64,000 bases of DNA, from the NCBI GenBank assembly GCA_030220185.1, contig JASPKZ010005705.1:424501-488500 (forward strand). The letters run 5' to 3'. The DNA is from Diploptera punctata (taxonomy: Eukaryota; Arthropoda; Insecta; Blattodea; Blaberidae). A program made the position numbers and the translations under genes. Below, piece after piece: positions 42,670 to 55,324 of the stretch (the first letter of the stretch is position 1; every line of letters begins with the position of its first letter). The notes under the pieces are model-generated. The model did no database searches, was not told where the DNA came from, and was given only the letters and a program-made list of their open reading frames with translations.

Positions 42670-43431
42670 CATCCAATTCATAGTTCAAGCAAAACTAAAC
42701 ACCCATTTAAAAATGCAATTGAATTAATTATTTAAATATTTTAAAAACAATAAATAAGTAGTAATCTATTTTGTTTATATTACTATTTCCTAATGTATTT
42801 AATTACTTTCTTCAGTTTGGTATTAATCATTTGCATATTATTTTGTTTACATCATTCTCATTTGCATTAATTCTTTGTGTGTCATAGTGAGTTTTATATT
42901 TTGAAACCTACTCCTAAGTTTGTTTTGTTTTATATTATTTCTTATTTTCTTTAATTATATTTTTCAGTCTGGTATTAATCTATTCCATATCGTTTTGTAT
43001 TTTTATTTTCCATTGAAATACTTTTTTTAATTTTTTGTGCATAACTTATTACTTTTATATCTTTAAAATGGCTCCTAAATCTGCGGTTCCCAAAATTTTA
43101 CGACTCGCGAATCCCTCTCACAACGATCTGAGTTGGGCAACTACTGACTTTTAAATATACATACAGTAAAATTTAATTCCAAACAAAGGTTTAATTAACT
43201 TACCCCTTAATGGTTAAAACTTAAAGTTACTCTAGTTATGGCTTAAAAGTTACACAACGAGTAGGACTAGTTGTAGCGAAATCAAATGAATTCCTAACAT
43301 TATCACATAACTGTAAATCAGGCATTCCAGGTAAATATTAATTTCCACATTCCTGAAATAATGTGATAAATTACTGATGTTAAACATATGTAACAAAAGG
43401 CATTATGAGATAAATTTAATTTTTAAATATT

Positions 43432-43453
43432 GATAATAATAATAATGATGATG

Positions 43454-43500
<47 letters not shown>
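43432..43500. repeat. (AAT/GAT)n microsatellite, empty SINE1 site
   Basis: Uninterrupted counterpart of 761-799 plus 1101-1174. Confidence 0.9.
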
Positions 43501-43501
<1 letters not shown>

Positions 43502-44934
43502 GTTACTTAGAAACAAACCTATGTCAAATGTGCACTTAATTGTTATATTCTTATTATTTGTTCGTAACAATAGAAAGTTAATAAAGAAGTCAAAACCTAG
43601 AAACGGTTTATTATAAATTTGCTTCTTTAAAATGACAAATTATTTCAAGAGGATTAAAGAAGTCGGACGCACAAAACGTACGTAATTTTTTAGTTAAGAT
43701 AGCAACATTTAGTTTTATGTGAACGCCTGACTGCAAAGAGTCTTGAGAACCGGCAGGAGCGGGATGGTAGGCGGAATTGTCCGTGGTGGTCTCGTTTTAT
43801 GGAGTGGAGTAAACTTTCTTCCACAGAGGGGAGTTAAACTCGCCACTGAAGTTATTTTACGTTTGTGGCGTGTGGTTAGGCGACTAGCGCAGGTTAGGTG
43901 TTAGTTCGAGTATCTGGCAGACTGTCACATGGTCAGTGAGTCACCAGGATACAGTCAGTGATCTTGTGGTTATCTTAGCGCGTCAGCAAGCGCTGACTCA
44001 GCGCAGCCCAACTTATTGAGAGGCTCGTGAAAAACAGTGGCAGACGGGCACTGCTGGGCCACGGATAATTTCCCGGATCCCCACAGGTGTAGGAGTTTTA
44101 CCTATATGGCCGGTTGAGCTATAGCCAAGTAGGGCGGGAGGGATGGTGGCTTGGCTCCCGGATTGAGATAGGGGTTATTATCTTAAACAGTTTATCTATA
44201 TTTTCAAATCATTTCGGCTCAATTTAAAAGTGGTAATGTTATTTGTGATTACCATCTTTTTCAAATTTCACGCTGATATCGCTGAAGATAGGAAATGCCA
44301 GCGACAATGACCAACCGGCGGGATTGGGACACCCCTCCAATGATCAAAATCAACGGAGTAATACGGTTTATTTCTTGATTGTTGAAATGTCCAGAAATAA
44401 ACCGGGGACTGGGCGCACTCTTATCTTCACCAAACTACGGATTCCCAAACCATCAAAAGTCCGTCACACAGAAATGACGTAAACAAAGTGAATTCCTCGG
44501 CAAGTCGAATTCATGGTTCCACCTTGTTGGTTTTACGGAATACGCTCTAATTTTGTTAATTAAATCGTTGCGAACAAAACAAACGCTACGACCGCTAGAG
44601 CGATTTTTAAATAAACCTCCCACTCGTTATGATCGGATTTAAGTAATTTCTTGAGAACATGTTATTCCTGTTATTTATATGGTATATACTTAGTTTCATT
44701 TCGAAAAATGGAAATATGGTACCGATAGATCTATTTTTAAATTTTCACTTCAGATGAACGCCCACTCATAATATCGAACTCGATATTATATTTCTTAATA
44801 AAATGTTACAAGCGAGTTCGTTTGCGAGAAAATAAACATGGCGACCACTAGAGTTTAACAGTAATTAGAATAAATGGACAGTTTACGACAAAAAGGGAAA
44901 ATTAAAAAAAAAGAGACTGGCTGAAATCAAATAC

Positions 44935-45040
44935 TCAGGAACAATAATTGCAAACAAGAATAATATGCACAATGAAATTAATCATAGACTGAATTATCGA
45001 TACACATGCCATTATGTATTACAGGGACCATAGCGGTGGA
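44935..45040 (+). mobile_element. Old LINE-A fragment, uninterrupted
   Basis: Translates approximately as YSGTIIANKNNMHNEINHRL, then RYTCHYVLQG, aligned with YLGTIITNRNEMHKEIKHRL and NACYYALQR of family A. Diverged and short. Confidence 0.6.
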
Positions 45041-45044
45041 ATTA

Positions 45045-45130
45045 TTATTATTGGTATTATTGTTATTGTTATTATTGTTATTATATTATTATTATTTATT
45101 ATTATTATTATTTTATTATTTATGATTATG
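45045..45130. repeat. (ATT/GTT)n microsatellite
   Basis: Irregular ATT triplets at the right end of block B, where block A has SINE1. Confidence 0.9.
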
Positions 45131-45440
45131 AGGTAAATATAGGTTACCACTTTAGTTTTCATGCTCTGAATAGCATAAATATATGTTTTTATTTTATGGA
45201 ATTTTATATGATATTAGAGCAATTATTTTTATATGAATATATAATATTAGATGGGTTTTATTTCACTTATTTTCCTAATTATTTAATTTTTTATGCCAGA
45301 ATGTAAAATGGAATACTTTGGAGAGTGGGTCTAAATATGGGCTACCTATGAAATTGTTATCAAGAACTTTGAAAGTGTCGCGAATATTCACTCATACAAA
45401 TTTAAAAGACATATTAACAATAAATTTAACATTTTGCACA
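45131..45440. other. No recognised feature
   Basis: AT-rich spacer left of the pogo-like transposase tail. Confidence 0.4.
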
Positions 45441-45466
45441 TTTTTTAATTAAAAAGTTATGATTAA

Positions 45467-46141
45467 TTAATTTATTTGCAATAAATCACGTACATAATCA
45501 TCTCTGTCAGCATCTGCATACTCATTATGTCCCCACATCGAGCAAACAAGACGCTGTACCCAAAGTTCTCCTCCACAATCATCATTGAAACGAATATCAC
45601 AAAAAAGACAGCATGTTTTATCAATTTCGGGGTGCCTTTCAGGTCCCAAATCCAAATCACTATCATCCAAATCCGCTTGTTGAACTTCTGAAGCGTCATC
45701 ATCAGAATTCTTCTTAGTGTTCTTATTGTTTTGGGACTTGGCTGGCAGACGTTTCTAGCTACTTTTTTTGCGGGAAGCATTTTGATGGCACTGAGATGCT
45801 GAAAGTCCCGCTTTATAATCATAGTGATCCTGTTATGAGTGTGGAACCAGTTGATTTTCTTCCCCGTTTGTTTGTTGATGTTCTACTGGTTGATAGAACA
45901 GGAGAAATATCAAATGGGAAACCAATCTAGATCTATTCGACTTAATTTGACTGGAAGGACTTCCTATGGTAGACTGTCCTGAAGGTCCTGCTACATCTAG
46001 AGGTGATGCTCGAAGTGGGAGTGGAGATGACGGTGACAGGTGTTGAGAATAATTATTGAGCAGCAGGTCTTGGGCTGCCTCAGATTCTGCTGCTGCGAAG
46101 TCAGCGTCGGAAATTATGTTCCTATAGCCCATATTTACCAC
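45467..46141 (-). pseudogene. pogo-like DDE transposase, C-terminal part only
   Basis: Minus strand reads YRNIISDADFAAAESEAAQD (the segment that follows the catalytic domain in pogo/jerky-type DDE_1 transposases), a Ser/Pro-rich linker (PLDVAGPSG), NKRGRKSTGSTLITGS in another frame, then the Cys/His-rich tail CCLFCDIRFNDDCGGELWVQ continuing VCSMWGHNE to a stop near 45467. Family tails usually read WxQCxxC...W.H..CA; here an Arg (WVQR) and a Tyr (NEYADAD) replace Cys positions, and two frameshifts break the frame. The catalytic DDE region is absent upstream. Confidence 0.78.
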
Positions 46142-46150
46142 GCCACTGGT

Positions 46151-46490
46151 AGCTCATATTTACAGCAACATATAGTATTTTTGTTTATAAATCTTATAAA
46201 TAACATTTAAATACTTTGTTTTACATTATATATAATCTATTATTCCTGTTCTCCTCATAGAATGCAATCCTTTAATTAAAACCATTATTATTTTCTAATA
46301 ACATATATAAATATGCATTCCTCAAAAAGTTATCAACAGCTGCTGGAAAAACAAAAGGCTTACTTTTACTTTGATATAAATGATATATCTAAATATGATT
46401 CATGGTTGTGGAAGTATAAGGACATAGCGAGTTTTTCGCCAGACGCAACACAAACGGACCGAAAATTAGTGGTAGCCCTATTTCCATCTT
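46151..46490. other. No recognised gene
   Basis: The frame at 46313-46591 begins in spacer and ends in a leucine-rich artefact of the ATT/CTG tract. Confidence 0.4.
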
Positions 46491-46556
46491 TTCCTCCATT
46501 ATTATTATTGTTGCTGCTGCTCTTGTTGCTGCTGCTCTTGTTGATATATATTATTA

Positions 46557-46590
<34 letters not shown>

Positions 46591-46592
46591 GA
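46490..46592. repeat. Compound (ATT)n / (CTG,CTT)n microsatellite
   Basis: ATT triplets, then TTGCTGCTGCTCTTG repeated, then ATT again. Confidence 0.92.
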
Positions 46593-46599
46593 AAATGAA

Positions 46600-48670
46600 T
46601 TAGAAAAATGTAGATATAATCTACATTTACTACAAGATGAGAGCATTAAAAAATGTATATGCCCAACTCCCTCACCGAAAAATTAAAATTTGATGAAGAT
46701 AGGAACTCTATCGTTATTTATGAACATTTGAAAAAAATATATACATGAAGCAGCAAGAGAAGCACTTGGTCTGGAAAATGATAAAACACCATAAAAACCA
46801 TTGGGCGAATAAGGAAATACTTGATATCATAACAGAAAAGAAAAATGCATATAAAAAATATTTAAGTTCCAAGAAAGATGAAGATTATCAAGTTATAACA
46901 TACTTAAAAGAAAGGTTAAAGCAGAAGTCAGGAAACATAAACAAGGAATGTGGAATAGGGTATGTGGAGAAATCGAGCATAAAATAGGCTATTCAAAGTC
47001 AGCCCAAGCATGGAGGACAATTACAAACATGCGAAATGATAATAGACAAGGGTTTTAATTTAGTACCGATGAAAACTTTTCAGGAATATTTAAAATGCTT
47101 TTAAACAGAAACTAGGAGAGAATTCATAGATTATGCTACACTGGATAATGGAAAGGGGGACTAAATAGAACCTATAACAGAAGAGGAGGTAAAAACGTGG
47201 TTGAGAACAGGAAAAAATGGAAAAGCGGCAGGTCCAGAAGGAATAACCATGGAACTAATTAAATATGGTGGTTCAGGAATTATAAGAATTTTAACTAGAC
47301 TTTTTAACCAAGTGATAGAAGGAGATCCTATTCCAGATGAGTGGAAGTTATCGTATATTAGTGCAATATACAAAAATAAAGGGAATAAAAGAGATCCATC
47401 AAACTATAGAGGCATCAGTGTTATGGCAGCAATTAGTAGAACGTTAAGTACAATTATTAAAATCAGATTGCAGGAACTAATACAAATAGAATACCAGAAG
47501 AACAAACAGGTTTCACAGCAGGTAAATCGTGCCTGATAATATATTTGTGATTAGGCAGATTACGGAAAAGATGTTGGCTAAAGGAAAAGAAGTCATATGG
47601 CATTTATAGACCTGGAAAAGGCATATGATTCTGTACCCATCAACAAGCTTTGGGTGGCAATGGAGAAGTTTGGAATATCTAAATCTCTCATACATTTTAT
47701 AAAAAGAATGTATGATTGTAAAGCAAGTATTAAGGTTGGAAATAGAATATCCTCAGAATTTGATATAACAAAAGGATTAAGACAAGGATGCAGGATCTCA
47801 CCAACATTGTTCAAGATATATTTAGAAGATGTACTAATGAAATGGAATAAGTCATGTAGGGGAATGGGAAACAACATTAATGGCCATTTACTGCACAATT
47901 TATTATTCGCTGATGACCAGATTATAATAGGACAAGATAAAGAAGATAAGAATATATGATCAGAAAGTTGGTCGATGCATTTGAGGTAGGTGGACTGAAG
48001 ATAAATTATAACGGAATATATGGTAATCGGAGGAAATTCAGAATACCTACAAATAAATATGATAATTAAACGTGTTGAAGAATTTAAATATCTTGGATCT
48101 ATAATAGATAAATCTGGTACTTGTGAAAAAAGATATTATTAACAGAGTAAATTCTGCAAGGAAGGCGATTAGATCCCTGAATGGTCTTTCATGGAATAGA
48201 ATTTGACCAGAAAACAAAAAAAAAAGAGATTATACAGACATAATAGAAAGTATACTTACATATGGATCAGAAAGCTGGACAATAAATGAAAGGATGCAGA
48301 AAAGAATCTTGCGACAGAAATGGATGGATTACGGAGAAGTATGAGAATATCCAGGCTACCACATATTCGAAATACATATATCAGTCAACAAATGGATGAA
48401 CAAGGAACTGTTATCGATAGGATAACAAAGAGAGCTCTACAATGGTATGGACATGTACAACGGATGCCGGAAGACCAGTGGCCTGAACAGTTGTTGGATT
48501 GGATGGTACCAGGCAAAAGGAGGAGGGGGAGAAGTAGAAGAGCATGGTATGAGGGAATATATGATGCCACGATGAAGATGGGTATGGAAGATGGACAATG
48601 GGAAGATAGGAATCTCTGGAAAACAGGAATCAAAGGCAAACTGCTGTAAAGTGGAAAGCTTGTATTAATT
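46600..48670 (+). mobile_element. LINE family E, comparatively well kept
   Basis: Plus-strand 5'-truncated element containing a linker (EAAREALGLENDK), RT and a full C-terminus. RT motifs: GITMELIKYGGSG, PDEWKLSYISAIYKNKG, then AFIDLEKAYDSVPINKLW (motif A), GLRQGCRISPTLFKIY (motif B) and LLFADDQIIIG (motif C, with Phe replacing Tyr of YADD). A thumb with EFKYLGSIIDKSG and ESWTINERMQKR follows, then WYGHVQRMPEDQWPEQLLDW and an end at about 48649. A few frameshifts (near 47150, 47540, 47960, 48150) separate otherwise long frames. It ends against an ATT tract. Confidence 0.9.
47201..47959 (+). pseudogene. LINE E reverse transcriptase core, two frames
   Basis: Frame 47201-47536 carries RT blocks 0-2 (GKAAGPEGITMELIKYGGSG to NKGNKRDPSNYRGISVM); one frameshift later, frame 47597-47959 carries motifs A, B and C with all three expected aspartates (FIDLEKAYDS and FADD). 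The protein would copy LINE RNA at nicked chromosomal DNA. It is inactive as written because of the frameshift and stops. Confidence 0.88.
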
Positions 48671-48724
48671 AAGTAAGTATTATTATTATCATTATTATTA
48701 TCATTATTATTATTATAATTATTA

Positions 48725-48776
<52 letters not shown>

Positions 48777-48855
48777 CAACGGAGGGACAGACGGGAATGG
48801 CGTTTGGTTTGCGGAAGACCGCGGCAGCTGCCATGATACCGGATGATGAGGATTA

Positions 48856-48912
<57 letters not shown>

Positions 48913-48980
48913 CAATGTAGTGACAGAGGGGAATGGCGCGTTTAGTTTTCGGAAGACAGCGGTAGCTGCCATGATACTGA

Positions 48981-49045
<65 letters not shown>
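48671..49045. repeat. (ATT)n tracts with two embedded ~65-bp units
   Basis: ATT/ATC triplets interrupted at 48775-48855 and 48912-48980 by related segments. Both contain GGGAATGGCG, CGGAAGAC and AGCTGCCATGATAC and both run directly into a new ATT tract. Repeated retroposon-like 3' ends with ATT tails would look like this. The isoleucine-, asparagine- and tyrosine-rich frames are artefacts. Confidence 0.85.
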
Positions 49046-49046
<1 letters not shown>

Positions 49047-49170
49047 GTCAGAGAGATAGGAAAAACATACGATGATATGTAACGTATTGGGAAAAAATTA
49101 TATTGAATAGAGAAGATATAATTTGGTAATAACCAAGAAACAAGAAAATAGGTAAAAACAAACTCTTCAT
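49046..49170. repeat. Flank shared with 5871-5992
   Basis: Same sequence as the left flank of the 5993 hAT-like copy, ending in CTCTTCAT. Confidence 0.7.
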
Positions 49171-50434
49171 TAGCTGTTCTCAACCTTTTTTCACTCGCGA
49201 ACCCTCCCACAACGATCTGAGTTGGGTGAACAACTAACTTTTAAATATAGGCCTACATACAGTAGACATGAATAAATTTTAATTACAAGCAAAATGTTAA
49301 ATAACCCTAAATTAACCTAATCGTTAATGTTTAAAACCTAAAGTTACTCTAGTTACGGCTTAAAGGTTACACACCATATAGGCCTAGTTGTACAGAAATC
49401 AAATGTATTCCTAACATTGTCACATAATTGTAAATCAGGCATTCCAGATAAATATTAATTTCCACGTGACTATTTAACTCATGCCCCAAATGGGAATCAA
49501 TGACCAATCACATTTCAATTATTTTTTATTCACAACCAATCACAGTCATGTTTCGTCTAGAATTTACCAACTAAAGTTTATCATAATAAAGAAAGCACCT
49601 CCTTTTTAACATTCTGAATAGGTCACAGCATTATTTCGCAGTGACTGACTCTCTAGCACATACGGCTACCAGATTGTATACATAGTGCATGAATGTCAGA
49701 AGAAAGCGCATATGAGAGATAATATAAAAACATTTGTAACAATTGATTATACCACAAAAAGAAATAGAAACCACTGTTTGCACCTTCTTAAACGAATTAT
49801 TTCCCAGTAAATGACTTTGCAGAAAAATATAATTGACATATTTACATCATAGGACATCAAATTAATTAATACCTATAACGTTGGTTATAAATTTCTCCAC
49901 TAGGGTGCATTCTTACAACATTGCGGTCTCTCTATGATTGCGATCCTTTGGCAATAAATAATATTATGATCCGGTTGCAGTGATGAACAAAACAACCAAA
50001 TGAAGTGTACCAATCGTTTCTCATTTGTTTTCAAACATCGCCGTTTACATTAAATATATAAATATTTTAAAATAAATATAGTTAAATAACGATTTGTGAG
50101 TAAACAGCTTAATTTTATTCGTTAAATAGTCCTAACAAATACCACTCTTGATTTTCAAATTCTCTACATAAATTCACTCCTCACTTCGTGAGTCGTGAAT
50201 TTATCGATAATTTGGAAATCACTCGTGGCATTACTTATGATAAATTCCCAATGTTACGCATATGTAACAAAGGGCATTATAGGGTAAATTTAATTATAGC
50301 CTAAATTAATTTCAAATTATTATGCTGCAGAAATTATGAAAACAAGAATAGAGCTAACCTCGAAACCCGTCATTATGGAAAATTTTTGGCGAATCCCTTG
50401 AAATATTTTGCGAACCACGGGTTGGAAAACGATG
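49171..50434 (+). mobile_element. hAT-like element with both ends, split by family S
   Basis: Left end TAGCTGTTCTCAACC, right end inverted CATCGTTTTCCAACC, with the GCGAACC motif close to both ends. Octamers CTCTTCAT (49163-49170) and CTCTAAAT (50435-50442) could be a diverged 8-bp target duplication as expected for hAT. A family S repeat occupies 49467-50238. Without it the element is roughly 490 bp and has no transposase. Confidence 0.62.
49467..50238 (-). repeat. Family S repeat, inverted single copy
   Basis: Begins GTGACTATTTAACTCATGCC and ends CACTCGTGGCATTACTTATG, the reverse complement of unit 1. It sits inside the hAT-like element. About 15 bases of host present in other copies (ATTGTGGAAATAAT) are missing at the junction, and no clean target duplication is visible. 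Confidence 0.82.
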
Positions 50435-50758
50435 CTCTAAATGTATATATTTTGTTTCCTCTCCCTTTAACTAAAAATTTGTAATGCATAGACCTATATT
50501 CTATATGTATTATTTCTGTAACTGAACTGCACCCGAGAAGAAGCATTTGTTCATTCGGGTGTCAAACTGCATACAAAATTTATTTGTGAATAAAATGAAT
50601 TCTTATACTTATTTCATAATTCACTAACCATTAATGTTGGCTAAATTTGCACAAAACACATGAATACGCACAACAATATAAATACATACCCGACTGCTAT
50701 AAACACTATGTTCAAATGTCTCAAAATAAAAGTATTAAAATTAATATAACTCATGTAA

Positions 50759-50799
<41 letters not shown>

Positions 50800-51670
50800 A
50801 ATTGCATGACTAAAGGACTGTGAAATTATGTACGATATTTAAAAGGTATGAAATCTCTTGTCCAGAGATGTCAACTTGTAATCACTGATAAGGTGAAAAA
50901 ATATGACATAAAATCAATACCATGAGCATCAGCTTTCATAAAAAATGTAACACAGAAAATAAAACGTTAAACGAAATCATTGCACGGTTCACGTATAAAA
51001 TAAATATTCATGCACAGATAATCGTAATCGGCATCATCATGACTGACTTTACGAGCTAGGCCTCATAGCCCGTTGCGGATTCGAAAGAGAAAAAGTCTGG
51101 ATCAATTTTTCAGGAACATGTCGACATTTTTTCTTTTCTCTTTTGGTTTACAGTGGATTAGTATGTACAATAATATTTGACTTTGGATTTTTTAAATCGC
51201 CTTATAGATAAATTCTAATCATTTATAAATGTTAAAAAATTATAATAGGAGGGAAGATAAACTTTTGATTTAAGGATAAAGTGCTTCTATTATTATTTAA
51301 TTCTTCTTTGTGGTTCCTTTAACATCTAAAGTCATATCGTGTGTATTTAGTTATTCTAAATGAAATATGAATCGTGATTATGATAAAATGGTGAATAAAA
51401 TTCCACCTCAGCATTTGCCTTGATGACTCAGGAAAAAATCTCAGGTCGATGAGTTCTGACGTATGAACCGGGTAACTCCAAAATACGTACCTCAAACGCT
51501 TGCGATTAAACCAGTTGATTCGGCCCCATGGGTGCTCATTTTGTTAGGAAAATAAATACTTTTAAATTTTCAAAATTGTTTCAAACATCGCGCCATGAAG
51601 TTTTTGTTGAATTCTGGTTCACTAACATTCGACTTTCACATTAGATAATTATTTGACTTACTGTGAATTG
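50435..51670. other. Long spacer, microsatellite at 50758-50792
   Basis: (TA)n run at 50765-50790. 51030-51075 may be a LINE 3' end on the minus strand (CATCATCATGACTGAC), but it is too short to assign. No gene seen. Confidence 0.45.
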
Positions 51671-51880
51671 AGGTAAGCGCATACTGGCAGTGAACAGATG
51701 GACGGCTCACATCGGACGGATCGGGTTGTGTTATGAAATACATTGTTTCAATAGGGGCTGTGCATATTTGTCGGCATATTACATATATGCGCAGTCCATA
51801 TTGAAACATATATCATTAGCAAATCCGAACCGTCCGACGCGTACCGTCCGTCCGTTGAAGACCAGTGTGCGCTTACCTTT
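51671..51880. mobile_element. Foldback MITE, ~210 bp
   Basis: AGGTAAGCGCATACTGG at the left returns as CCAGTGTGCGCTTACCT at the right. ATTGTTTCAATA and ATATTGAAACATAT are also mirrored, with the centre at about 51765-51785. The frame at 51690-52004 crosses it and is not supported. Confidence 0.78.
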
Positions 51881-52169
51881 AAGTTCCATCATTGATATAT
51901 GGACTTCGTTCTCTATGTATATGGACGCATCCCAAGACACGCGTTTTCACTCTCAGCCAACGACGACGAGAAGCAGACCTCGATTGGCCAAACTGTATCG
52001 GTGATTGACTTAGAAATGGATATTGGAAGCAGAGATACAACGCTTTAAACGATTTCAGACATAAGCGAGTCACACGGAACACATTATACGTAACACATTA
52101 CATAAAACTGAAAAAATGCAAGAATTAGCTGAGTAGCTATAGAAAGTGAAAGTAGAAATTGAAGCCTTA
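51881..52169. other. No recognised feature
   Basis: Spacer. Confidence 0.4.
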
Positions 52170-52360
52170 CAAATGGAAACCTATAGGAAGTAAAGCAATG
52201 GCAAGACCCAAATCGAGATGAGGAGATGGTGTGACGGACAACCTAAAGAAAGTTAAAATAACAAACTTGAATGTTGCAAATGATACAAAAGTTGGGAAAA
52301 TAATTTATTGAGAACGCCAAAACTTTCACCTTCTTAGTTGTGGGCTTATGATGATGATCA
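52170..52360 (+). mobile_element. LINE C-terminal fragment (RPKLSP-ending family), copy 2
   Basis: Decayed relative of 26460-26650. ends LLRTPKLSPS in the same position, followed by ATGATGATGATC. Earlier part GNGKTQIEMRRW is frameshifted. Confidence 0.6.
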
Positions 52361-52394
52361 AGATAATTGAAACAACGCCAGTTAACAATTTGTA

Positions 52395-52515
<121 letters not shown>

Positions 52516-52520
52516 AATAA

Positions 52521-53413
<893 letters not shown>

Positions 53414-53549
53414 TGCCGCCTAAAGACTGACAGTTTGTAAGTCCGTAGTCATTTACATTTATTTATTTATAATTCATGTTAATTACTAATATTGGTTGGA
53501 GAAAACCCTCAATGATGAGGAAAATTCTCAACATGAAAAAAAAAGAATA

Positions 53550-53830
53550 GTAATAATCATAATCATAATGAATGTAGAAAAGAGATTGAAGAAATCCAAC
53601 TAAGATGATATGGACATATAATGAGAAGAAGGGACACAAAAACAAATAAAGAAATATTGAGATGGATACCTCCTGGAAAAGGGAAACGTGGTAGACCAAA
53701 GCCAACGTGGATAAAGGGAATTCGAGAGAACATGAAGAAGAGAAATATGACAGAAGCAGACACGCAAGACCGGTAAGTGTGGAAGAAAAACTTGTATACA
53801 ATCCTGAAATAAATAAAACAAATAAAAAAT
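53550..53830 (+). mobile_element. LINE C-terminal fragment with AAT tail
   Basis: Plus strand reads CRKEIEEIQLR-YGHIMRRRD, EILRWIPPGKGKRGRPKPTW and KRNMTEADTQDR, then AAAT and AAT repeats (53835-53867). The pattern is a LINE ORF2 end; the minus-strand frames here are shadows. Confidence 0.75.
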
Positions 53831-53833
53831 AAA

Positions 53834-53868
<35 letters not shown>

Positions 53869-54044
53869 ATAGTATGAAAAGAATCTTTAAATAATATTTT
53901 AAATAGGCCTACTATCACTAAAAACCGTACTATTTAAATGTTTAGTAAAACGTTATCTTGCTTGTTGGACGATTTATCATTTCTTCAATGACAATTTAGT
54001 GAGAAAAAATGTCATGCCATGTACTGAGTTAAACCTCTCCTTTT

Positions 54045-54427
54045 AGGTGCTTTTACATGTCATATGCCACCCGGGCCATACAGTGGCACAACCTGTCGGG
54101 AGAAGGATTTAACTATGGACCACATAAGGACACGGAGGGCTTCCCTAAATGAACGATCACCTCAATGTCAGTACCTGTCAGTATCGGCACAACACAACAT
54201 TAAAACGAAACACACCATTCACACACACATTCATGATGATTATAATGGCCAAATGATATTCGAGGACCGCTTCGGTCTTAACGTTTCCTGACATGTGTCT
54301 TATAGGTGAGGAAAACCCCACCAAAAAAAAACTTCACCCGGAAAATTTGTCCGGACCGGAGATCTAAGCCGGACTCGCTGCGTTACGGGGAAGCGACGCT
54401 ACCCCTACATTATAGCGGTAGACATGA
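54045..54427 (-). mobile_element. SINE3, copy 1
   Basis: Left terminus GGTGCTTTTACATGTCATAT and GCCACCCGGGCCATACAGTG; shared core CGTTTCCTGACATGTGTCTT; tRNA-like end at the right on the minus strand (CTACCGCTATAATGTAGGGG). About 380 bp. It differs from SINE2 at its left end only. Confidence 0.75.
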
Positions 54428-54514
54428 CACAAAAATCAACAAATAATTATGTTGGATTAGTTTAACAGTTCCACTGCATTCCATTCTATTAACCTAATTT
54501 AAATTATTAATTTT

Positions 54515-54862
54515 ATAGGTACATTTTACATGCCACACCCATCCGGGCCTTAGAGTGGCACGACCTGTCGGGAGAGGGATTTTAAACTAAAGATCACACA
54601 CATACTTTTTATGAGCTTCGTACTAACATTTAACGCGAAACATACCACTCACATATTCATACCAAAGAGGACTAATATGATATGGATGATTGTCATGGCC
54701 AGATGCTATCCGGACTATTTAGACTTTAAAGTTTACTGGCATTAGTTTTACAGGCGAGGGAAAAAAAACCTGGAAAAACCTCAGCTAGAAAACTTCTTCC
54801 GACCGACCATCGAACCTGGATCCTTTGTGTCTGAGGCACCGAGGTTATAACTAGACTACATA
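54515..54862 (-). mobile_element. SINE3, copy 2
   Basis: Left part ACATGCCACACCCATCCGGG and GTGGCACGACCTGTCGGGAG; core more diverged; minus-strand box B-like CCAGGTTCGATGGTCGG at the right. Confidence 0.75.
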
Positions 54863-54878
54863 AATAAAAATATTAGCA

Positions 54879-54880
<2 letters not shown>

Positions 54881-54940
<60 letters not shown>
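54881..54940. repeat. (TA)n microsatellite
   Basis: About 60 bp of pure TA, directly left of SINE2 copy d. Confidence 0.97.
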
Positions 54941-54943
<3 letters not shown>

Positions 54944-55247
54944 TAGTAATTCTGCCCGAGGGCAGGTCTTTCACTGTAATCATAGCATTTTCATGCTAAT
55001 ATTTGCAGTTTTACTAGGGAATTGTAGGTATGGTAGCTTTCCGTTGCTTTTCACACAGGTGATGGACGATGATAATGATGGCCATATGATTTCGGGGACC
55101 GTTTGGGCCTTAAAATTTTTCTGACATTTGTCTTAAAGGTCAGGAAAAACCCCGATAAAAACCTCACCCAGGAAAACTGTCCGGGTATCGAATCCGGGCC
55201 CGCTGCGTGACAAGGCAGCACGCTACCTCGAGATCACAGCGGTGGAC
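54941..55247 (-). mobile_element. SINE2, copy d
   Basis: Truncated by a few bases at the left (starts CAGTAGTAATTCTGCCCGAG). Core and tRNA-like end intact (GTCCACCGCTGTGATCTCGA). TATATAT follows the right end as well, so it inserted within the TA repeat. Confidence 0.9.
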
Positions 55248-55324
55248 ATATATATTGAAATGTTGTTCTGTATTTGAAATATTATTTATAAATAACTTTT
55301 TTAAAATTTTTAAAACCGTAAATA

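Larger units (their letters stand above)
42670..45060. repeat. Duplicated block, copy B (without the SINE1 and LINE insertions)
   Basis: Runs parallel to 1-2650 plus 5281-5365. It contains the left flank (42670-43080), a hAT-like left end (43081-43435), one AAT tract (43432-43500), the GC-richer core (43501-44925) and the old LINE-A fragment (44935-45040). It has no SINE at the AAT tract and a single AAGAATAAT at 44956-44964. It therefore shows the pre-insertion state of two sites in copy A. Confidence 0.9.

Noticed and set aside
48385..49210. Several Asn-, Ile- and Tyr-rich frames on both strands
   Set aside because: All arise from ATT repeats; only two short non-repeat units lie between.
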